15,228 bases of DNA, from assembly GCA_021769545.1 (NCBI GenBank), contig JAETSS010000005.1, positions 1 to 15,228 on the forward strand. The letters are read 5' to 3'. Below are positions 6,860 to 12,174 of this stretch, one piece after another (the stretch's first letter is position 1; each line of letters begins with the position of its first letter). Origin of the DNA: Eubacterium sp. Its GTDB lineage: Bacteria > Bacillota_A > Clostridia > Peptostreptococcales > Anaerovoracaceae. A program made the translations under genes and the position numbers. The notes below the pieces were generated by a model that saw only the letters and a program-made list of their open reading frames with translations, had not been told where the DNA came from and did not search any database.

Positions 6860-7127
6860 ATCACCCCTTATATGCCCGGATTTGCAGGTGAATTCCAAAA
6901 ACAACGGGCAGTATACCGTGATCCTTTGGAATTTATACGGCAAAAGCGCTCCTGCAAGCTGTTTTTTCCAAAAAACAGTGCTGCCAGGGCTGCAATCTTT
7001 GGAATCGCCGCCTAACCAAGTCGTGTAAGTGGCCGGATTCCAAAGGACAGCGCCGTCAGAACCGAAATCTTTGGAATGACCGACCGGCAAGAGAACGGCA
7101 AGGGCACATAAGCCCCCGGATTCCAAC
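6819..7127. repeat. Periodic inverted-repeat array: four 41-bp units plus a half unit, 72-73 bp period
   Basis: ATTCCAAA is followed 25 bases later by TTTGGAAT in four units, each exactly 41 bp: 6819-6859, 6892-6932, 6965-7005 (first base T) and 7037-7077. A lone ATTCCAAC half follows at 7120-7127. Unit starts are 73, 73 and 72 bases apart; gaps between units are 32, 32 and 31 bases. The last gap is 42, with a CGGCAAG direct repeat at 7085 and 7096. By eye, unit interiors are only partly alike (best pair about 31 of 41 positions), whereas the octamers are nearly invariant. Most of the gap between the HTH-membrane gene and ilvE is this array. No convincing gene is present in it. Confidence 0.85.
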
Positions 7128-7144
7128 ACCCTTCCCTGCACAAC

Positions 7145-7184
7145 AAAAAAGCCGACCGCCGTAAAACCCGGTGCAGTCGGCTTT
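7145..7184 (-). terminator. Intrinsic terminator of ilvE
   Basis: AAAGCCGAC (7148-7156) pairs with GTCGGCTTT (7176-7184). On the minus strand the stem is followed by a T6 run (complement of 7145-7150), matching the end of ilvE at 7209. On the plus strand only a short TTT follows. Confidence 0.85.
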
Positions 7185-7208
7185 GCATTATCTCAACTAT
7201 ATAAGTGG

Positions 7209-8279
7209 TTATTTAACCTCAACAGTCCAACCCATATCGTCTTCAACGGTTCCTGTCTGGATTCCGTAGATAGTATCGTAGAGCTCCTGAGCGATAGGTC
7301 CTATCTCTCCATTGTTGATTACCATTTCAACATCCTTGTATTTCAGCTCGCCTACAGGGGAGATAACTGCAGCAGTTCCGGAAGCGAACATTTCCTTGAA
7401 CTGCCCCTGCTTGTAAGCTTCGACTACTTCGTCGATGGCAAGCTTTCTTTCGGAAACCTTTACGCCCTTCTTTTTGAGGAGTGCGATAACCGAATTTCTC
7501 GTGATTCCCGGCAGGATAGTTCCGTCCAGCGGAGCTGTCACAACTTCATCTCCGATCACGAAGAATGCATTGGATGTTCCGACTTCTTCAACGTACTTTC
7601 TCTGAACTCCGTCCAGCCACAGGATCTGTTCATAGCCCTTTGCATGAGCTTCTTCCTGTGCCTTGAGGCTTGCTGCATAGTTTCCGCCGCACTTGGCCTC
7701 GCCTGTACCGCCGTCTGTAGCTCTTACATACTTATCCTCAACGTAGAGCTTGGTAGGAGTGAGGCCGCCTTCGTAGTAAGGGCCTACAGGGCTCAGTATG
7801 ATGATGAACTTGTAGTGTGTTGAGCGGCGAACGCCCAGGAACGCTTCGTCAGCGATGATGAACGGTCTGATGTAAAGAGCAGTGCCCTCCTTCTGAGGGA
7901 TCCAGTCAGCGTCTACCTTTACGAGAGCCTTGATAGCTTCAACATAAAGATCTTCATCTATCTGAGGGATGCAAAGTCTGTCGTTTGTCTTGTTGGTTCT
8001 CTTGGCGTTCATGTCAGGTCTGAAAAGCTGTACCTTGCCTGTAGGAGTCTTGTATGCCTTGAGGCCTTCGAACATTTCCTGTGCATAGTGGAAAACAACA
8101 GCGGCAGGATCGAGAGAAAGCGGTCCGTAAGGAACGATCCTTCCGTCGTGCCAGCCTTTGCCGTCCTCGTATTCCATGATAAACATGTGGTCTGTAAATT
8201 CAGTACCGAATCTCAATGTATTAGGATCCGGCTTTGCTTTAGGATTTGGGTTTTTCGTGATTGGAAAATTATAATTCAT
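7209..8279 (-). CDS. ilvE: Branched-chain amino acid aminotransferase (class IV PLP)
   Basis: Transfers the amino group between glutamate and the 2-oxo acids of valine, leucine and isoleucine. The 356-residue length and the motifs YAQEMFEGLKAYK, RPFIIADE, GGTGEAKCGGNYAASL and EEVGTSNAFFV match the longer BCAT subgroup, as in Bacillus YwaA and the eukaryotic enzymes. The PLP lysine is K196 in GEAKCGGN. SGTAAVISPVGEL near the C-terminus binds the cofactor phosphate. AAGGAG precedes the ATG by about seven bases on the minus strand. It is a single-gene unit with its own promoter and terminator, oriented against its neighbours. Codon use (ATC, CTT/CTC, AAG) looks more optimised than in the flanking genes, suggesting high expression. 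Confidence 0.95.
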   Translation of the reverse strand: MNYNFPITKNPNPKAKPDPNTLRFGTEFTDHMFIMEYEDGKGWHDGRIVPYGPLSLDPAAVVFHYAQEMFEGLKAYKTPTGKVQLFRPDMNAKRTNKTNDRLCIPQIDEDLYVEAIKALVKVDADWIPQKEGTALYIRPFIIADEAFLGVRRSTHYKFIIILSPVGPYYEGGLTPTKLYVEDKYVRATDGGTGEAKCGGNYAASLKAQEEAHAKGYEQILWLDGVQRKYVEEVGTSNAFFVIGDEVVTAPLDGTILPGITRNSVIALLKKKGVKVSERKLAIDEVVEAYKQGQFKEMFASGTAAVISPVGELKYKDVEMVINNGEIGPIAQELYDTIYGIQTGTVEDDMGWTVEVK

Positions 8280-8371
8280 GACGTTCTCCTTTTATATTAA
8301 ATATTTTTATCGTTTTTCAAGCATCTTCATTTTACAACAAAACCATTGCAAAGTCCAATGTTACAACAATA

Positions 8372-8400
8372 ATATACTGCTGATATTGTTATATGTCAAC
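8372..8400 (-). promoter_or_regulatory. Promoter of ilvE
   Basis: Read on the minus strand, TTGACA (8400-8395) and TATATT (8377-8372) are spaced by 17 bases. This places the start near 8365 and leaves an untranslated leader of about 85 bases. Dyads in the region (AACAATA/TATTGTT around 8367-8390, CATTG/CAATG at 8345-8361) and a direct repeat TTACAACAA (8332, 8362) could be regulator sites. No T-box features were seen. Confidence 0.8.
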
Positions 8401-8457
8401 AATAAAAACCAAATAAATTTATGCTGACAAACAAAATCTAAAAAATGTATATATTTC

Positions 8458-8486
8458 TTTAAACAAACATAAAAACCAGATATAAT
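8458..8486 (+). promoter_or_regulatory. Promoter of the sanA-like gene, close to the start codon
   Basis: TTTAAA (8458-8463), 17 bases, TATAAT (8481-8486). The predicted start is about 8493, only three bases before ATG 8496. A second candidate further upstream is CTGACA (8424-8429), 18 bases, TATATA (8448-8453), giving a leader of about 35 bases. Confidence 0.6.
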
Positions 8487-8495
8487 AGAAGCGTT

Positions 8496-9227
8496 ATGAG
8501 TAAAAGAGAGAAACACGGAAATATCCTTACGCGGATATTTTTTACATTGATAAAAATAGCGATAATAATGATAATACTGGTGATAGGTCTCAACGTTTAC
8601 GTCGTCAAAAGCACCGAAAGCAGTATAGGCGCGGTATACGAAGGCCCTGACGATGCTGCTTCCGAGGAAGAGGCAGCGGAGCTTTCGGAGATAAAGCCGC
8701 AGTGCATCATGGTGCTGGGAGCGTCGGTGAACTCCGACGGTACGCCGAGCCCCATGCTGAGAGACCGCCTCGATACGGCCATAGATCTCTATCACAAAGG
8801 CGTTGCGCCGAAGTTGCTGCTTTCGGGAGACAACGGGCAGATCGTATACAACGAAGTCCAGACCATGAAGGACTACGCTGTGCAGAATGGCGTCGATGAA
8901 AAAGACATATTCATGGATCACGCGGGATTTTCCACATACGAGTCGGTATACAGAGCCAAATACATCTTCGAGGTAGACAGCATGATCGTGGCGACCCAGA
9001 CGTATCACCTTGACCGGGCCCTGTACGGCTGTGAGCGAATGGGCATCACCGCCATGGGCGCCGCCTCGGACCAGTATACCTATTCCGGTCAGGAATTCCG
9101 CGAGGTCAGAGAGGTGCTGGCACGGGATAAAGACGTAGTCAAGTGGATATTCAAGCCGCAGCCGACCTTCCTTGGTGAAGCGGTCCCTATAAGCGGCAGT
9201 ATGGAGGCGGAAGATGGAAAGGAATAG
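8496..9227 (+). CDS. SanA/YdcF-like DUF218 membrane-anchored protein
   Basis: A 243-residue protein with a basic N-terminus and one membrane helix (about 13-37). A SanA/YdcF-type DUF218 domain starts near residue 66. Visible motifs are CIMVLGASVNSDGTPSPMLRDRLD, LLLSGDNGQIVYNEVQTM, DHAGFSTYESVYRAK and VATQTYHLDRALYGCERMG. Family members are linked to the cell envelope; E. coli SanA affects vancomycin exclusion, but the reaction is not known. No Shine-Dalgarno sequence precedes the ATG. The start is nevertheless supported by the N-terminal anchor. It overlaps the DUF362 gene by 14 bases, so the two are probably co-transcribed. Confidence 0.88.
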   Translation: MSKREKHGNILTRIFFTLIKIAIIMIILVIGLNVYVVKSTESSIGAVYEGPDDAASEEEAAELSEIKPQCIMVLGASVNSDGTPSPMLRDRLDTAIDLYHKGVAPKLLLSGDNGQIVYNEVQTMKDYAVQNGVDEKDIFMDHAGFSTYESVYRAKYIFEVDSMIVATQTYHLDRALYGCERMGITAMGAASDQYTYSGQEFREVREVLARDKDVVKWIFKPQPTFLGEAVPISGSMEAEDGKE

Positions 9228-10434
9228 GCATGCAGTATCCCGGGTGGCTGTTGTCAAATGCTGCAGCTATGAGCCGCAGGCCGTGGAAAGCGCAGTGCTC
9301 CGCGCCGCCCGGCTTCTCGGCGGGCTGGAGCACGTTTTATCGACAGGAGAAAAGCCGCTGGACCGCGACAGTAAGATAGTTCTGAAACCGAACCTCCTGG
9401 CCAAAACGGAGCCTGAAAAGGCATGTACGACACACCCCGAGGTCTTCGCGGCAGTGGGAAAGCTATTGCAGAAAAACGGCTATACGAATTTGAAATACGG
9501 AGATTCTCCGGGAAACCCCGTCATCAAGGTGGAAAAGGTGGCGGAGGAATGCGGCATCAAGGCGGCAGCCGACAGGCTGGGCATACCCATCGGTGACTTC
9601 GAGCACGGCACACAGGTGGATTTTCCCCAAGGAAGGGTCGCCGACAGATTTGTACTGTGCAATGAGATAATAAACGCCGACGGGATAATAAACGTATGCA
9701 AGATGAAGACCCATCAGCTTGAGCGTATCACAGGTGCCGTCAAGAATACCTTCGGATGCGTATACGGCGTCAATAAGAGCGCATCACATGCGAAATTCGC
9801 CACCGCAGAGGTCTTCGCCAAGATGATGGCAGATCTGAATCTTCTCGTAAAGCCGCAGCTTCACATCATGGACGGCATCATGGCAATGGAGGGCAACGGA
9901 CCCCAGTCAGGCACGCCCAAGGCCATGAACGTGATACTGGCATCGACGGACCCTGTCGCGCTGGATACGGTCTTCTGTCATCTAATAGATCTGAGACCGG
10001 AGCTGGTGCCCACCAATGTCAGCGGTATGGAGCAGGGCGTGGGAACGATGACGGACATAGAAGTGGTGGATGAAGATGGCGTATTGTCGATAGACGATAC
10101 AAAAAAGAAATACGGCGACAGCAGCTTCAACGTACAGCGCAGCGCTGAATACAGGGGCTCCCTGAAACCCATAAGGTTTCTGGCGCCTTTCCTCGAAAAG
10201 AAGCCCGTAGTCATAAAGGACCGCTGCGTCGGATGCGGGATATGCGTCAGCGCCTGTCCCGTGGAAAGAAAGGCAGTCCATGTGAGAAAAGGCAGTGACG
10301 GCAAGGGCACAGCGGCATATGATTACAGCAAATGCATCAAATGCTACTGCTGTCAGGAAATGTGCCCCGAGGAAGCGATAACCGTCAGAAAATCACTGCT
10401 TGCAAGGATCGCCGACAGAAACTGGAGGATCTGA
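9214..10434 (+). CDS. DUF362 protein with two C-terminal [4Fe-4S] clusters
   Basis: The 406-residue product has a DUF362 domain over about residues 10-300 (KIVLKPNLLAKTEPEKACTTHP, YGDSPGN, INVCKMKTHQLERITGAVKN, HIMDGIMAMEGNGPQSGTP). Two ferredoxin motifs follow: C338-x2-C341-x2-C344-x3-C348-P and C374-x2-C377-x2-C380-x3-C384-P. The family is widespread in anaerobes; its reaction is not established, though the layout suggests an iron-sulfur protein in electron transfer. GGAGG lies about seven bases before the start. The gene begins inside the end of the sanA-like gene. There is no signal peptide, so the protein is probably cytoplasmic. A terminator-like hairpin follows 44 bases after the stop. 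Confidence 0.9.
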   Translation: MERNRHAVSRVAVVKCCSYEPQAVESAVLRAARLLGGLEHVLSTGEKPLDRDSKIVLKPNLLAKTEPEKACTTHPEVFAAVGKLLQKNGYTNLKYGDSPGNPVIKVEKVAEECGIKAAADRLGIPIGDFEHGTQVDFPQGRVADRFVLCNEIINADGIINVCKMKTHQLERITGAVKNTFGCVYGVNKSASHAKFATAEVFAKMMADLNLLVKPQLHIMDGIMAMEGNGPQSGTPKAMNVILASTDPVALDTVFCHLIDLRPELVPTNVSGMEQGVGTMTDIEVVDEDGVLSIDDTKKKYGDSSFNVQRSAEYRGSLKPIRFLAPFLEKKPVVIKDRCVGCGICVSACPVERKAVHVRKGSDGKGTAAYDYSKCIKCYCCQEMCPEEAITVRKSLLARIADRNWRI

Positions 10435-10478
10435 TATCATCCAGAACCTCATTGGGATCATAAGCATATCATTAATAT

Positions 10479-10515
10479 AGGCTAAGGAAGCATATTCCAT
10501 AGCCTGTATTTTTTT
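10479..10515 (+). terminator. Terminator-like hairpin between DUF362 and the cysteine desulfurase-like gene
   Basis: AGGCTA-A-GGAA (10479-10489) pairs with TTCC-A-TAGCCT (10495-10505) around the loop GCATA, with one A/A mismatch. A T7 run follows at 10509-10515. The next gene's ribosome site starts only 11 bases later, so it could also act as an attenuator in that gene's leader. Confidence 0.75.
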
Positions 10516-10526
10516 GTATCGATAAC

Positions 10527-10531
10527 GGAGG
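10527..10531 (+). promoter_or_regulatory. Ribosome binding site that fixes the desulfurase-like gene start
   Basis: GGAGG is seven bases before ATG 10539 but only one base before the in-frame ATG at 10533. The downstream ATG is therefore preferred, giving the N-terminus MIYLDNGATSYPKPP. Confidence 0.8.
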
Positions 10532-10538
10532 TATGTAT

Positions 10539-11690
10539 ATGATTTATTTGGATAACGGAGCGACCTCATATCCCAAGCCGCCGGAGGTCATGGAGACGCT
10601 GACGGATGTGATGATGAACTACTGTGCCAACCCCGGAAGGGCAGGCCATTTTATGGCGGCGAGGACAGCGCAGGAGATATTCAAGGCCAGACTTTCCATT
10701 GCACGCATCTTCAACATAGACGATCCGGGCAGGATGGTATTCACCAAGAACTGCACCGAAGCCATAAACACAGCGCTGAAAGGACTGCTGAGACCCGGCG
10801 ACCACGTGATAACATCGTCCATGGAGCATAATTCGGTGATCCGCCCTCTCCACAAGCTGGCGAAAAACGATATTGAAACCAGCATCATCAAATGCGACCG
10901 GGAAGGCAGGATATCACCCGAAGACATCAGAAAGGCCATAAGAACTGAAACGAAACTGATAGTCATCACCGCAGCATCCAACGTGACGGGGACGAAAATG
11001 CCGCTGGAAGCCATAGGCAAGATGGCGGTGCGCAACGGCATCCTTTTCATGGTCGATGCGGCCCAGGGCGCAGGCCATATGGACATAGATGTGAAAAAAC
11101 AGCATATAGACCTCCTGGCAGCCCCCGGACACAAAGGACTGCTGGGACCTCAGGGAACAGGACTGCTTTACATAAGACCGGGACTCAGCCTGCGTACCGT
11201 GATGGAAGGCGGGACGGGCAGCAGATCCAAGGAAAGGGAGCAGCCGACGGATTTTCCGGAGGGCTATGAGGCAGGCACGGTGAACAGCCCGGGGATCATC
11301 GCACTGGGCGCGGCGGCCAGAGTGATAAACAAGATAGGCGTAGACGTCATCGAGGAGCATGAAAGGCGGCTCACGGAAAAGCTGCAGAGCGGCCTTGCCG
11401 CCATACCGGGCGTTACCGTCTACGGCCCGGAGGATACACGTGAAAAGACGGCGGTTGTCGCAATGAATCTTGAGGGCTTCGACTGCGAGGAACTGGCAGC
11501 CACCCTCAATGACAGATACGCCATCGCGGTAAGGGCCGGCTTCCATTGCAGCGGCATAGCCCACGAGACCATAGGAACGGCGGATACCGGCTGCGTGAGA
11601 TTCTGTCCCGGTATATATACGTCGGAAAACGATATCGACGAGGCCATAGCTGCCGTCAGGGAAATCAGTAACGACATCCTTTCCACATGA
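10539..11690 (+). CDS. Cysteine desulfurase family protein (class V aminotransferase fold)
   Basis: A 383-residue PLP enzyme of the NifS/SufS superfamily. It starts with YLDNGATSYPKP and contains TKNCTEAIN and SSMEHNSVIRP. VDAAQGAGHMDIDV holds the Asp that contacts the PLP ring, and K199 in APGHKGLLGPQG is the Schiff-base lysine. The probable catalytic cysteine is C337 in RAGFHCSGIAHE. It most resembles the group annotated as 'cysteine desulfurase family protein' (EF2568-like), a relative of SufS that in some Firmicutes lies near selenium or molybdenum-enzyme genes. No such genes are visible here, and no scaffold gene (IscU/SufU) is adjacent. Sulfur mobilisation from cysteine is likely; the acceptor is unknown. 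Confidence 0.9.
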   Translation: MIYLDNGATSYPKPPEVMETLTDVMMNYCANPGRAGHFMAARTAQEIFKARLSIARIFNIDDPGRMVFTKNCTEAINTALKGLLRPGDHVITSSMEHNSVIRPLHKLAKNDIETSIIKCDREGRISPEDIRKAIRTETKLIVITAASNVTGTKMPLEAIGKMAVRNGILFMVDAAQGAGHMDIDVKKQHIDLLAAPGHKGLLGPQGTGLLYIRPGLSLRTVMEGGTGSRSKEREQPTDFPEGYEAGTVNSPGIIALGAAARVINKIGVDVIEEHERRLTEKLQSGLAAIPGVTVYGPEDTREKTAVVAMNLEGFDCEELAATLNDRYAIAVRAGFHCSGIAHETIGTADTGCVRFCPGIYTSENDIDEAIAAVREISNDILST

Positions 11691-11726
11691 AACTATCGCA
11701 AATACCATCTCCTTCCTGTCTTGATG

Positions 11727-11756
11727 TTGAACACACGCCCATAAGCGTGATATAAT
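11727..11756 (+). promoter_or_regulatory. Promoter of the orphan-flavoprotein operon
   Basis: TTGAAC (11727-11732) and a perfect TATAAT (11751-11756) are spaced by 18 bases. The start would be near 11763. The Shine-Dalgarno AAGGAGGTG and ATG 11780 follow closely. Confidence 0.75.
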
Positions 11757-11779
11757 CAGGTGATGAAGGAGGTGCCGGT

Positions 11780-12154
11780 ATGCCAGCGGAACAAAGCTTT
11801 TACGAAGGGCGAAAAGGCCAGAAACGCCTGAAGGCCATAGAAAAACAGATAAAAAGGATAAGTCAGGAGTTCGATCACAACTACAGCGATACTCCCGAGA
11901 TGAGATATCTTGATGAAGAAATAAGATGGGATCCCATGGCGAGACTGATATTCATTCTCGCACGGAGAAACGTGTATTTCAAATGGACGGGACTTCGGGA
12001 TTACGGTTTTATCAGACTGTGCAGGAAATGGGTCACGGAAAACAGGATCACGTATCTCGATCCCGAGGCGGCCTCGAATATGATCGGAGATATACTTCCG
12101 GCAAAGCAGTGTACGGAGCTTAAGGACGATTTGGCAGCTCTGGAAATTTTCTGA
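11780..12154 (+). CDS. Unrecognised 124-residue protein
   Basis: I do not recognise a family. The product is soluble, with no signal peptide or clear membrane segment and no cysteine-cluster motif. The N-terminal third is basic and helical (GRKGQKRLKAIEKQIKRISQEF). The middle is aromatic and Arg-rich (ARLIFILARRNVYFKWTGLRDYGF), and the C-terminus is acidic (ELKDDLAALEIF). It has a strong promoter and a textbook AAGGAGGTG seven bases before the ATG, so expression is credible. Its stop codon is 20 bases from the start of the large flavoprotein, implying the same mRNA and perhaps a partner or regulatory role for that enzyme; this is inference. Confidence 0.75.
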   Translation: MPAEQSFYEGRKGQKRLKAIEKQIKRISQEFDHNYSDTPEMRYLDEEIRWDPMARLIFILARRNVYFKWTGLRDYGFIRLCRKWVTENRITYLDPEAASNMIGDILPAKQCTELKDDLAALEIF

Positions 12155-12163
12155 TGGCATGCA

Positions 12164-12170
12164 GGGAGGA
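12164..12170 (+). promoter_or_regulatory. Ribosome binding site that fixes the large flavoprotein start
   Basis: GGGAGGA ends four bases before ATG 12175. The upstream in-frame ATG at 12154 overlaps the stop codon of the previous gene and would place this site inside the coding region. The shorter form starts MKFNLTIDKK and is preferred. Confidence 0.75.
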
Positions 12171-12174
12171 AATC

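Noticed and set aside
5827..6864. 345-residue open frame on the minus strand
   Set aside because: It is antisense to the HTH-membrane gene, has low-complexity His/Tyr/Arg/Gln-rich composition and no ribosome site.
6819..7127. CRISPR array reading of the 73-bp periodic repeats
   Set aside because: The 41-bp units are only about 55-76% alike by eye, the conserved parts are the terminal octamers rather than a full repeat, and no cas gene is present.
6708..7141. Open frames through the repeat array on both strands (for example 6815-7015 plus, 6839-7141 minus)
   Set aside because: They are made of the repeat units (recurring SKD...FW peptide), have no ribosome sites, overlap the upstream gene or the array, and a 73-base period does not preserve a reading frame.
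8280..8400. T-box leader before ilvE
   Set aside because: The leader is only about 85 bases and shows neither the conserved T-box sequence nor a terminator before the start codon.
8361..9257. 298-residue open frame on the minus strand
   Set aside because: It is antisense to the sanA-like gene, which has clear family motifs, and runs through the ilvE promoter; composition is shadow-like.
12154..12174. Upstream start of the large flavoprotein, overlapping the previous stop codon
   Set aside because: ATG 12175 has GGGAGGA at good spacing; the extra seven residues would be encoded by the ribosome site itself.
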